NCBI RefSeq assembly: GCF_007994135.1
Contig: NZ_VLKF01000001.1
Coordinates: 3,968,001 to 4,032,000 of the forward strand
DNA: 64,000 bases
Reading direction: 5' to 3'
Origin: Modestobacter roseus
Lineage (GTDB): Bacteria > Actinomycetota > Actinomycetes > Mycobacteriales > Geodermatophilaceae
The notes beneath the pieces were generated by a model, which was given only the letters and a program-made list of their open reading frames with translations, made no database searches and was not told the DNA's origin. Positions 53,031-62,393 of this stretch are shown piece after piece. Positions within the stretch are counted from its first letter, which is position 1, and every line of letters begins with the position of its first letter. The translations under genes and the position numbers were made by a program.

Positions 53031-55639
53031 CACACTTCCGCGCGTGGACGAGGACCGCGCAGTTCCGGTGCCACCACGGCCGAGGCGGGGTGACGCAGCA
53101 GCGCCGCGAGCTCCGGCAGGGTGAGGCCGCTGGGCAGCACGGGACCGGTCACCGCCATCCGGCAGTGCTCGCGGATGGCCTGGTAGAGCGCCGGGCTGCT
53201 CACGCCGCCGGCCACGGTGTAGACGTCGAAGGCGGCCGCGCTGGACTCGATCGCGGTGAGCACCTTCATCGTCCGCTCGTCGTCGCCCGGGGCGGCCAGC
53301 CCGCGCACGTCCACCCAGACCGTGTCCAGCGGCACCCGGGCCAGCTGCGACCAGAGGGTGGAGCCCATGCCGAACTCGGTCAGGCACAGGTGGACCCCGG
53401 CGGCGCGCACCACGTGCAGGGCGGGGACCAGACCGGCCGAGGAGGTCTGCAGCACCTCCTCGTCGAAGGCCAGGACCAGCTGCCGCGGGGCCATGCCGGC
53501 CCCGGCGAGCGCCGCGGTGACCTCACCGGCCAGGGTGTCGGCCTCCACCTGGCCGGCCGGCAGGTCGAACCCGACCTGCAGCTCGCCCTCCAGGCCCGCC
53601 ACCTCCGCGCACGCCTGGCGCAGCAGCCACTGCTGCAGGTCGCCGTTGCGGCCCTGCCGTTCGGCGGCGGCCCACAGCTCTGCCGCGGGCAGCGTGCCCA
53701 GCCCCGGGTGCACCCAGACCGGCGACGCGTGGACGCCGGTGAGGCCCCCGGTGTCGCTGGTGGCGACGACGTCGTAGCGCAGCTGGACCTCACCGGCGGC
53801 CAGCGCGGCGGCGACGTCGCGGCCGGCCGCGGCCTGGGCGACCCGGTCGGTGTCGTGCACGCGCCAGCAGCCCTTGCCGGCCTGCTTGGCGGCGCGCAGT
53901 GCGCCGTCGGCCTCGCGGAAGGCGAGCTGGCCGCCGCCGGGGAGCACCCGGGACAGCCCGACGCTGGCGCCGACGACGAAGGTCTGCTCCCCGATCCGGT
54001 AGGGGTGGCCGAGGACCTCGACGATCCGCTGCGCGGCCTCGGCCGCGGCGGCCTCCGCGCCGGTGACCAGGACGGCGAACTCGTCCCCGCCGAGCCGGGC
54101 GACCAGGTCGTCGGCGCGCACCAGGCCGTCCAGCCGCCGGGCGACCTCGATCAGCAGCTGGTCGCCGGCCTCGTGGCCGGCGGCGTCGTTGACCGCCTTG
54201 AACCCGTCGAGGTCGAGCACCAGCAGGCAGCGGTCCCCGGTGGTGGTCGGCCGGGCCATCTCCTGGAAGAGCAGGGCGCGGTTGGGCAGCCGGGTCAGGT
54301 GGTCGGTGAAGGCCATCCGCTCGAGCTCGCGCTCCCGGCGCCGGCGGGTGGTCACGTCGCGCAGGTGCAGCACCCGCCGTCCGCTGCGGGGCCGTTCGTG
54401 GTGGGTGACCTCCAGGTCGCGGGGTTCGCCGGCGGCCGACGGCACCCGCAGGTGCAGCGCCGGGGTGACCTCGCCGGCCGCGGTGGTGAGCTCGCGGGCC
54501 ACGCGGGCCCGGTCCTCCTCGTGCAGCAGGTCCAGCAGCAGCGGGTGCGGGACGCCGTCGGGGACGCCGAGCAGCGTGCGGGCCGCCGGGGAGGTGAACT
54601 CCAGGCGCAGGTCGGCGCCGACGATCGCGACGCCGTCGGAGCTGGCCTCCACCAGCCCGCGGAAGTCCTCCTCGCTGCGCAGCAGGTCCTGGGCCATCCG
54701 ACCGCTCTCCCGGATGCGCAGCCCGGTCCGCACCAGCAGCAGCAGGATGAGACCGGCGGTGCAGGTGACCTCGCCGGTGCCGATCGGCAGATCCAGGAAG
54801 ACGGCGAGCAGCAGGGTCACCGGTACCCCCACCAGGGCGAGGACGTCGATCGCCACGCCTGCGGCGTTCACCCGGGGCACCGGCTCGCCGCTCGCGGTGG
54901 CACCGGTCGGAGCCAGGGCCACCGCGCGCAGGCCGGTGGCCAGGGCCAGCAGCACGGCGACGTCGGAGACGGCGACCAGCACGTCGAGGGGGGCGAGGAA
55001 GTGTGCGGCGACCAGCGACGAGGCCAGCCCGAGCAGCGCGGTCATCTGGATGATCGCGGTCGCCGACCGGTGCACGGCCTCGGAGGAGACCGTGCACAGC
55101 GCCCCCACCGCACCGAGGACGACGGCGGGGTAGAGGCCGTAGACCAGCACCACCGGCTGCAGCTGCGGCGCGAGGGCGCCGGGGGCGAGCGCGGGGGAGA
55201 GCACCAGCACGTCGGCGACGATCACCAGGGCGACGGTGACCATCAGCCCGTCGATCACCAGCATCGGCCACCGCGTGCCGCGCACCCGGCCGCCGATCAG
55301 CGCGGCGCTGACCAGCGGGCCGAGCGCGGCCAGCAGCATGAACGCGTCGGCCAGCCGCAGCCCCTCCGGCGAGCCGCCGTTGCCGGCCGCCGCCAGCACG
55401 CTGGCGGCCGAGTAGAGCAGGGCGCTGGCCCCGAGCACCCGCCAGGGCAGCCGGTCCCGGCGGTGCATCGTCCGGGTGAGGCGGGCGCAGTGCCAGGCCG
55501 CCCAGCTGCCGAAGAGGGCGAGGACCACGTCGTCCCACTGGGGCAGGGCACCAGCGGGGCTGAAGGGCAGGGCGACGGCCAGGCCGGCGAGGGTGAGCAG
55601 CACGGGCAGCCGGAGTCGTGGCCCGCGGGGCCCGGTCAC
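53030..55639 (-). CDS. Diguanylate cyclase with degenerate EAL domain
   Basis: An 869-residue membrane protein: about nine N-terminal helices (1-300), a PAS domain (about 320-430), a GGDEF domain (about 440-590) and a C-terminal EAL-fold domain. The GGDEF site is intact (RLGGDEFAVL), and an RxxD product-inhibition site (RADD) is correctly spaced five residues upstream. The EAL domain is decayed: the usual EALLRW is HASPVW, the usual DDFGTGYSSL is TEFGMGSTLW, and the catalytic Lys segment is DTVWVDVRGL. So it should make, not break, c-di-GMP. GTG 55639 overlaps the stop of the phosphodiesterase gene (GTGA). Confidence 0.9.
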   Translation of the reverse strand: MTGPRGPRLRLPVLLTLAGLAVALPFSPAGALPQWDDVVLALFGSWAAWHCARLTRTMHRRDRLPWRVLGASALLYSAASVLAAAGNGGSPEGLRLADAFMLLAALGPLVSAALIGGRVRGTRWPMLVIDGLMVTVALVIVADVLVLSPALAPGALAPQLQPVVLVYGLYPAVVLGAVGALCTVSSEAVHRSATAIIQMTALLGLASSLVAAHFLAPLDVLVAVSDVAVLLALATGLRAVALAPTGATASGEPVPRVNAAGVAIDVLALVGVPVTLLLAVFLDLPIGTGEVTCTAGLILLLLVRTGLRIRESGRMAQDLLRSEEDFRGLVEASSDGVAIVGADLRLEFTSPAARTLLGVPDGVPHPLLLDLLHEEDRARVARELTTAAGEVTPALHLRVPSAAGEPRDLEVTHHERPRSGRRVLHLRDVTTRRRRERELERMAFTDHLTRLPNRALLFQEMARPTTTGDRCLLVLDLDGFKAVNDAAGHEAGDQLLIEVARRLDGLVRADDLVARLGGDEFAVLVTGAEAAAAEAAQRIVEVLGHPYRIGEQTFVVGASVGLSRVLPGGGQLAFREADGALRAAKQAGKGCWRVHDTDRVAQAAAGRDVAAALAAGEVQLRYDVVATSDTGGLTGVHASPVWVHPGLGTLPAAELWAAAERQGRNGDLQQWLLRQACAEVAGLEGELQVGFDLPAGQVEADTLAGEVTAALAGAGMAPRQLVLAFDEEVLQTSSAGLVPALHVVRAAGVHLCLTEFGMGSTLWSQLARVPLDTVWVDVRGLAAPGDDERTMKVLTAIESSAAAFDVYTVAGGVSSPALYQAIREHCRMAVTGPVLPSGLTLPELAALLRHPASAVVAPELRGPRPRAEV

Positions 55640-58296
55640 CGCCCGAGCCCGGGGTCGTCACCGGCCGGGACCGGGGCGCCCAGCGGCGGCACCGTCTCGT
55701 CGCCGGGCAGCGCACCGGTGAGCGCGGCCGCCGGCAGTGGCCGGGCGAGCAGGTAGCCCTGGATGAAGCGGTGCCCCATGTCGCGCAGCAGCTGCAGCTC
55801 GGCCGGGGTCTCCACGCCCTCGACCACCACGGCCAGGCCCAGGCTGGTGCCCAGGTGCAGCACCGACGCGCACAGCGCGCGGCGCTGCTGGTCGTGCTCG
55901 ACGTCGGCGAGGAACTGCCGGTCCATCTTCAGCACGTCGATCGGCAGGCCGACCAGGTAGGCCAGCGACGACCAGCCGGTGCCGAAGTCGTCGACCGCGA
56001 TGCGCACGCCCAGGCGGCGCAGCAGCTCCAGGTCGGCGACCACGTGGCCGTCGTCGAGGAGCACGGACTCGGTGATCTCCAGGACCAGCCGCGAGGCGGC
56101 CAGCCCGCTCTCCTCCAGCGCCGCCAGCACGTCGTCCACCAGCTCGCCGGTGCGCAGGTGCCGGGCGGAGACGTTGACGGCGACCGCGAGGTCCTCGTGC
56201 GGCAGCCCGGCGACCGTGGCGGTGGCCTGGTGCAGCACCCAGCGGCCGAGGTCGGTGATCAGCGCCGACTCCTCGGCCAGCGGCACGAACTCGGCGGGGG
56301 AGACCTCGCCGTAGACCGGGTGCCGCCAGCGCAGCAGCGCCTCCACCGAGGTCGTCCGGTGCAGCGCCAGGTCGACCACCGGCTGGTACACCAGGTGCAG
56401 CTGGCCGGCGCCGAGCGCCTGCGCCAGGTCGGCGCGGAGCGCCTCCTCGCGGTCCTGGTTCATCCGCAGCGCGTCGGAGTGCCGGCGGACCCGGCCGGGG
56501 CCGGCCGCGCGGGCACTGCGCAGCGCCAGGTCGGCCCGGCGGAGGGTCTCCCCGGCGTCGGCGTCAGCGGGCAGCCAGGTCACCCCGGCGGCGGCGGTCA
56601 GCCGCACGGTGCTGCCGCCGGTGAGCACCGGCTCGACGGCGTCCACCAGCCGTCCGGCCACCGTCTCGGCGTCGGAGATGGTGCCCTGCACGAGCACGGC
56701 GAACTCGTCGGCGTCGGCCCGGGCCAGCCAGTCGGCGCCCCGCAGGGCGCGGCTGAAGCGCGTGGTCAGCTCCCGCAGCACGTTCTGGTCGCCGCCCGGG
56801 GGCAGCCCGTCGACGCCGATGACCACCAGCGCGGCGGCCCCCGTCGCGGGGTCCCGGAGTGCCGCGGTCAGCCGCTGGGTGAGCGCCGAGCGGTTGGGCA
56901 GGCCGGTGGCCGGGTCGGTGGTGCTGAAGGCGGTGAGGTCGGCGTCGGCCGGGCGCGGGGCGGTGGCGCTGACGTCGCGGCAGTACAGCACCAGCGCGCC
57001 GACGTCGGGGTCGCCGCGCAGGTCGCGGACCTGGGCCCGGATCAGGCGCCAGCGGCCGTCCAGGTGCTGGATCCGCGCGGTGCGCGTCTTGGTGCCCGCG
57101 TCGTCGGGCTGCGCCGAGCCGAGCGCGGTGATCAGCGCGGGGGCGTCGTCGGGGTGGACGGCGTCGGCGATCGGGAGGCCCACGATGCGCTGCGGGTCCA
57201 GCCCGAGCAGGTCGGTGATGGCGGGGGAGACCCACCGCACCCGCAGCTCGTCGTCCAGGATGACGACCGGGTCCGCGCTGCCCCGCACCAGCGTTCGGAA
57301 GTACGCCTCGGAGCGGGTCAGCTCGGCGGTCAGCCGCTGCTGCGCCCGCCAGGACACCGCCTGGTGGATCATCAGCGTGCTGAGGCCGACGAGCCCCAGC
57401 ACGCTGCCGGTGATGGTCAGCGTGCCGGTCACCGGGACGCTGGCCAGCAGCAGGGCGCCGCCGACCATGGCGGTGGCGTGCGGCAGCAGCGCGCCCAGCG
57501 CCGAGCTGCTGTGCGGGGCGTCGCGGTGGTCGGTCACGAACCGGTCGGCGCGGCCGGCGGTGGTCAGCAGGCAGAGCCCGAGCACGCTGAGCGAGCAGGC
57601 CAGGTACACCAGCGGACCGGGGCCCGCCGCGACCGAGGAGAAGCCGGCAGCCACCGAGGCGCAGCACTGCGCGGCGAAGACCAGCAGGCCCACCTGCCGT
57701 CCGGTGGCCGGGCTGGCCGCCACGAGCAGCAGCGAGCAACCGGTCCCGATGGCGATGGTGAACAGCAGCGCGAACATGCTGATCGTCGACGTCGGCGACA
57801 GCAGCCCGGTGCCGGCGATGGTCAGCCGGTAGATGGTGTGCACGGTCAGCAGGTCGGCGATCACGAAGAGCACCAGGGAGGTCAGCAGCTGCGCGCGGCT
57901 GGCCCGCAGCCCGCGCAGGTCGATCAGGCGGACGACCGCGGCGACGACCAGCAGCTGCCCGGGGATGCTGCCCAGCGCCGACTGCCCCCAGGGCATGACC
58001 GCGCCGGCCAGGGCCGAGCCGGCACCGCCGAGCCCCACCGACCCCGCGTACCAGCGCCAGGCCGTGGGGTGGGCGCTGGCGGCGGCGCTGCGGGCGAGCA
58101 GCACGGTGACCCCGGCGATGACCGCGAAGTTGACGGCCACGGGAGCCAGGAACCCCACCAGCGGCCCGGCCACCCCCGTGGCGAGGGTGACGGCGAAGGC
58201 CAGCAGCAGCGCGCGGCCGAGCCGTGGCGCGGCCGGTGCGCGCCGGGTCGGGGCGGCCGCGACACGGGCCGGTGCGGCGAGCGCTCCTGAGGTCAC
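55636..58296 (-). CDS. c-di-GMP phosphodiesterase with degenerate GGDEF domain
   Basis: An 886-residue membrane protein: about nine N-terminal helices, a PAS domain (about 345-460), a GGDEF-fold domain and a C-terminal EAL domain. The GGDEF site is lost (LARADADEF replaces R.GGDEF), whereas the EAL domain looks fully active: SVEALLRWRHP, the EITES glutamate, DDFGTGWSSLAYL, LKMDRQFL and VVEGVET. It should hydrolyse c-di-GMP to pGpG. GTG 58296 was chosen because upstream in-frame sequence is non-homologous and antisense to the DUF5313 gene. It heads a five-gene chain of overlapping genes. Confidence 0.9.
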   Translation of the reverse strand: MTSGALAAPARVAAAPTRRAPAAPRLGRALLLAFAVTLATGVAGPLVGFLAPVAVNFAVIAGVTVLLARSAAASAHPTAWRWYAGSVGLGGAGSALAGAVMPWGQSALGSIPGQLLVVAAVVRLIDLRGLRASRAQLLTSLVLFVIADLLTVHTIYRLTIAGTGLLSPTSTISMFALLFTIAIGTGCSLLLVAASPATGRQVGLLVFAAQCCASVAAGFSSVAAGPGPLVYLACSLSVLGLCLLTTAGRADRFVTDHRDAPHSSSALGALLPHATAMVGGALLLASVPVTGTLTITGSVLGLVGLSTLMIHQAVSWRAQQRLTAELTRSEAYFRTLVRGSADPVVILDDELRVRWVSPAITDLLGLDPQRIVGLPIADAVHPDDAPALITALGSAQPDDAGTKTRTARIQHLDGRWRLIRAQVRDLRGDPDVGALVLYCRDVSATAPRPADADLTAFSTTDPATGLPNRSALTQRLTAALRDPATGAAALVVIGVDGLPPGGDQNVLRELTTRFSRALRGADWLARADADEFAVLVQGTISDAETVAGRLVDAVEPVLTGGSTVRLTAAAGVTWLPADADAGETLRRADLALRSARAAGPGRVRRHSDALRMNQDREEALRADLAQALGAGQLHLVYQPVVDLALHRTTSVEALLRWRHPVYGEVSPAEFVPLAEESALITDLGRWVLHQATATVAGLPHEDLAVAVNVSARHLRTGELVDDVLAALEESGLAASRLVLEITESVLLDDGHVVADLELLRRLGVRIAVDDFGTGWSSLAYLVGLPIDVLKMDRQFLADVEHDQQRRALCASVLHLGTSLGLAVVVEGVETPAELQLLRDMGHRFIQGYLLARPLPAAALTGALPGDETVPPLGAPVPAGDDPGLGR

Positions 58297-58380
58297 CCCC
58301 CGGTGTTCGGGACGGCGGGGGTGCTGCTCCAGCCCTGGCGCCGGCCGTTCACCCGTCGGGGGGAGTGGTACGAACGGGGG

Positions 58381-58824
58381 GTGCAGCCCGCGGACCCACC
58401 GGACGGCGGCCGGGTGGTGCGCCCCGGGCCGCTGCGCTGGCTGCAGTACGCCTTCGGTGGCCGGCTGCCCGCCCGCCACCGCCCCTGGGTGCTGCACGAC
58501 ACCACCACCCGGACCTGGGCGTGGCGGCACGTGGCGCGCTCACTGGTGCAGCTCGCCGTCCCGGTGGCCCTGGTGCTCCTGCTGGTGCCCGGCCCGTTCT
58601 GGATCCGCGGCATGGCCGCCCTGGGCGGGGTGGCGATGGGGCTGATCTTCTCCGTTGCCTACATGACCGAGACCACCGAGCACCGGCTGGTGCGCGCCGG
58701 CTACCCCGCCGGTACCGCGGCGGCCGCGCACGACCGGGCGGCGCAGGAGCGGCTGGCGGCGGAGTCGGTGCGCAAGCGCGAGGCCGCCGCCCGCCGCGCG
58801 GCCCGGTATCGCGGCGAGAGCTGA
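58381..58824 (+). CDS. DUF5313 family membrane protein
   Basis: A 147-residue protein with RPGPLRWLQYAFGGRLPARHRPWVLHD near the N-terminus, the signature of DUF5313, followed by two membrane helices (LVQLAVPVALVLLLVPG and ALGGVAMGLIFSVAYM) and a basic coiled-coil-like tail rich in Ala, Arg and Glu. Function is unknown. GTG 58381 is the chosen start; an in-frame codon at 58303 would add 26 unrelated residues. It is divergent from the c-di-GMP operon, sharing an 84-base intergenic region. Confidence 0.82.
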   Translation: MQPADPPDGGRVVRPGPLRWLQYAFGGRLPARHRPWVLHDTTTRTWAWRHVARSLVQLAVPVALVLLLVPGPFWIRGMAALGGVAMGLIFSVAYMTETTEHRLVRAGYPAGTAAAAHDRAAQERLAAESVRKREAAARRAARYRGES

Positions 58825-58849
58825 CCCGTCGCGCTGTCGTCGTCCCGGT

Positions 58850-58928
58850 GCGGGTCGACCCGGCTGGGCGGACGTCGAGCCGGGTCATGGCGTGGGTCAG
58901 GGTCCGGTAGGGCGGGTCGACCCGGCTG
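58850..58928. repeat. Paired 17-bp repeats with palindromic core upstream of fdh
   Basis: GCGGGTCGACCCGGCTG occurs at 58850-58866 and 58912-58928, 62 bases apart; each contains the palindrome CGGGTCGACCCG. They lie 93-171 bases before the formate dehydrogenase start and could be operators. The surrounding 196-base gap holds no gene. Confidence 0.5.
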
Positions 58929-59020
58929 TGCGCGCGGTGACCGCGCGGTGATGTCGACCCGACGCGCCAGAGGGGGAGGCGGACGCGCGCGGCACGCAAT
59001 CAAGTGGCAAGCTCGCGCTC

Positions 59021-62000
59021 GTGAAGACGTGGCTCGATGCGTGGCCGGTGTTCCGGCAGCTGACCGGTCCTGATCCGCTGGGGCGTGGCAAGGCCGCGCG
59101 CAGCAAGGCGACCGAAGAGGTGGTCAGCCGCACGGCGACCGCGGACAAGGTGGTGCAGACGGTCTGCCCGTTCTGCGCGGTGGGCTGCGGCCAGCGGGTG
59201 TTCGTCAAGGACGAGCAGATCGTGCAGATCGAGGGCGACCCCGACTCGCCGATCAGCCGCGGCCGGCTGTGCCCCAAGGGCAGCGCGACCAAGCAGCTGG
59301 TCACCAGCCCGAGCCGGGTCACCACGGTCAAGTACCGCCGTCCGCACGGGACGGAGTGGGAGGACCTGGACCTCGACACGGCGATGGAGATGATCGCCGA
59401 CCGCGTCCTCGATGCCCGCCGCAAGGGCTGGCAGGACGAGGTCGACGGGCACAAGGTCAACCGCACGCTGGGCATCGCGAGCCTCGGCGGGGCCACGCTG
59501 GACAACGAAGAGAACTACCTGATGAAGAAGCTGTACAGCGCCATGGGCGCGGTGCAGATCGAGAACCAGGCCCGCATATAGCACTCCGCGACGGTCCCCG
59601 GTCTGGGGACCTCGTTCGGTCGTGGCGGCGCCACGAACTTCCAGCAGGACCTGGTGAACTCCGATTGCATCGTGATCGAGGGTTCGAACATGGCCGAGTG
59701 CCACCCGGTCGGCTTCCAGTGGGTCATGGAGGCCAAGGCGCGGGGCGCGAAGGTCATCCACATCGACCCGCGGTTCACCCGCACCAGCGCGCTGGCCGAC
59801 CTGCACGTGCCGCTGCGCGCGGGCACCGACATCGCGTTCCTCGGCGGGCTGATCAAGTACGTCCTGGACAACGACCTGGACTTCCGCGAGTACGTCGTCG
59901 CCTACACCAACGCGGCGGCGATCCTGCGTGAGGACTTCCAGGACACGGAGGACCTCGACGGCCTCTTCTCCGGCTTCGACCCGGAGACCGGGCAGTACGA
60001 CGAGACGACCTGGCAGTACGAGGGCGTGAACGTGCCCGCCTCGGCCGGCCAGCGCTCGCCGAGCCAGCCCGGTGGGTCCGCCTTCCGCGAGGACGGTGAC
60101 GGCGCCCGGAACGACGATGCCGCGCAGGACGGCAGCGACGACGAGACCGAGGGCGTCAAGGAGTCCGACCAGCAGCAGGGCGCCCAGGGCTCGGCCGACA
60201 TCCACGGCAAGCCGAAGCGGGACGAGACGCTGCAGCACCCGCGCTGCGTCTTCCAGGTGCTCAAGCGGCACTACGCCCGGTACACCCCGGAGATGGTGTC
60301 GGACATCTGCGGCATCGAGCCGGAGGTGTTCCTCAAGGTCGCCGAGTGGGTCACCGCGAACAGCAACCGCGACCGGACGACGGCGTGGGTGTACTCGGTG
60401 GGCTGGACGCACCACACCGTGGGCGTGCAGTACATCCGCACCGCCGGGATCCTGCAGGCGCTGCTGGGCAACATGGGCCGTCCGGGCGGCGGGATCCTGG
60501 CGCTGCGCGGGCACGCGAGCATCCAGGGGTCGACCGACATCCCGACGCTGTTCAACATCCTGCCCGGCTACATCCCGATGCCCCACGCCCAGCAGCACAC
60601 CGACCTGGACAGCTTCTGCTCCTCGAGTGACGACCGGATCGGCTTCTGGGGCAACATGCGCTCGTACACCACCAGCATGCTCAAGGCCTGGTGGGGCGAC
60701 GCGGCGACCGCGGAGAACGACTTCGCGTTCAACTACCTGCCCAAGATCACCGGCGACCACGGCACGTACACCACGGTCGCCGACATGATCGAGGGCAAGG
60801 TGCCCGGCTACTTCCTGGTCGGTGAGAACCCGGCGGTGGGCAGCGCCAACGGGCGCATGCAGCGCTTCGGGCTGGCCAACCTGGAGTGGCTGGTCGTCCG
60901 CGACCTGCAGATGATCGAGTCCGCGACGTTCTGGAAGACCGCCCCAGAGATCGAGACCGGTGAGCTGGTCACCGAGGACATCGCCACCGAGGTCTTCTTC
61001 ATGCCCGCGGCCACGCACGTGGAGAAGGAGGGCACCTTCACCCAGACGCAGCGGCTGCTGCAGTGGCGGCACAAGGCCGTCGAGCCGCCGGCCGACTGCC
61101 GCAGCGACCTGTGGTTCTACTTCCACCTGGGCCGCCGCCTCCGGGAGAAGCTGGCCGACTCCACCGACCCGCGGGACCGTCCGCTGCTGGACCTCGTGTG
61201 GGACTACCCGACGCACGGCGCGGACGACGAGCCCAGCGCCGACGCCGTCCTGCGGGAGATCAACGGCCGGGGCCCGGACGGCGAGATGCTGTCGACCTAC
61301 CTGGACATGAAGGACGACGGGTCGACCACCGGTGGCTGCTGGATCTACACCGGCGTCTACGCCGACGGGGTGAACCAGGCCGCCCGCCGCAAGCCCGGGC
61401 GGGAGCAGGACTGGGTCGCCGCCGAGTGGGGCTGGGCCTGGCCGTCGAACCGCCGGGTGCTCTACAACCGTGCCTCGGCCGACCCGGACGGCAAGCCGTG
61501 GAGCGAGCGCAAGGCATTCGTCTGGTGGGACGAGGAGGCCGGCACGTGGACCGGTCACGACGTCCCCGACTTCGAGGCGACCAAGCGCCCGGACTACGTG
61601 CCGCCGGAGGGTGCGGTGGCGCAGGCCGGCATCGGCGGTGCCGACCCGTTCGTCATGCAGGCCGACGGCAAGGCGTGGCTGTACGTGCCGGCCGGGCTGG
61701 CCGATGGTCCGATGCCGGCGCACTACGAGCCGGCCGAGTCGCCGGTGGAGAACGCGCTGTACGGGCAGCAGGCCAACCCGGGCCGGGAGGAGATCCACGC
61801 TGCGTACAACCGGGGCAACCCGCCGCGCAGCGAGGTCTACCCGTTCGCGATGATCACCTACCGGCTCACCGAGCACCACACCGCCGGTGGGATGAGCCGC
61901 ACGCTGCCCTACCTGTCCGAGCTCCAGCCGGAGTTCTTCGTCGAGGTCAGCCCCCGGCTGGCCGAGCTGCGCGGGCTGGAGAACGGCGGCTGGGCGACCC

Positions 62001-62347
62001 TGATCAGCGCCCGGACGGCGATCGAGGCCAGGGTGCTGGTCACCGAGCGGATGCGGCCGATGAAGGTCAAGGGCGGCCAGGTCGTCGAGACCATCGGCAT
62101 CCCCTACCACTGGGGTGAGCAGGGCCTGTCCACCGGCGACTCGGGCAACGACCTGTTCGGCGTGGTGATGGACCCGAACGTGCACATCCAGGAGTCGAAG
62201 GTCGCCACCTGCGACATCCAGCCCGGGCGGCGTCCGCGCGGCAAGGCGCTGGTGCAGTACGTGGAGGACCACCGGATCCGGGCGGGCGTGCAGTCGGGGC
62301 TGGTCCCCAGCGGTGGCCGGGTCCCGACCGAGGAGGGGACGAGCTGA
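59021..62347 (+). CDS. fdhA: Formate dehydrogenase alpha subunit, selenoprotein with UAG-encoded Sec
   Basis: Molybdopterin-dependent catalytic subunit oxidising formate to CO2. With the TAG read through it has 1108 residues. A 4Fe-4S site is formed by Cys49, Cys52, Cys56 and Cys84 (CPFCAVGC, LCPKG). At codon 187 (59579-59581) is TAG, in the context NQARI-*-HSATVPG; this is exactly where the family has the Mo-ligating Cys or Sec. The frame continues unbroken with full homology (TSFGRGGATNF, GSNMAECHPVGFQW), and a SECIS-like hairpin follows the TAG. An Asp/Glu/Gln-rich insertion spans about 333-400. GTG 59021 starts the gene. Without suppression it would be two fragments. fdhB follows 47 bases later. 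Sec assignment rests on context, not experiment. Confidence 0.9.
59579..59581 (+). other. In-frame TAG, predicted selenocysteine codon
   Basis: TAG at codon 187 of fdhA occupies the active-site Sec/Cys position. The preceding codon is ATA, very rare in this GC-rich genome. TAG is also used as an ordinary stop in menB and the HAD gene here, so decoding must depend on the adjacent hairpin. A tRNA-Sec with CUA anticodon is required and is not in this window. Confidence 0.85.
59593..59611 (+). promoter_or_regulatory. SECIS-like hairpin for Sec insertion
   Basis: A perfect 7-bp stem (GGTCCCC 59593-59599 with GGGGACC 59605-59611) closes the loop GGTCT. It begins 11 bases after the TAG, the same distance as in E. 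coli fdhF, whose SECIS loop also contains GGUCU. A lower extension pairs CGA with TCG around one bulged base. It should bind SelB in the mRNA. Confidence 0.85.
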
Positions 62348-62393
62348 TGCGGCGCGTCCCGATGGAGTGCGGCCCGACCGCAGAGGAGCGCTC

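Noticed and set aside
58347-58357. Single GTTCACCCGTC before the DUF5313 gene as another PHO box
   Set aside because: Only one unit with no second copy at an 11-base multiple, and no phosphate-related product.
59021-59581. Formate dehydrogenase alpha read as two genes or a pseudogene split by a stop
   Set aside because: The only interruption is TAG at the catalytic Cys/Sec codon, with flanking homology unbroken in the same frame, an SECIS-like hairpin after it, and intact fdhB and nrfD genes downstream. Random nonsense mutation there is far less likely.
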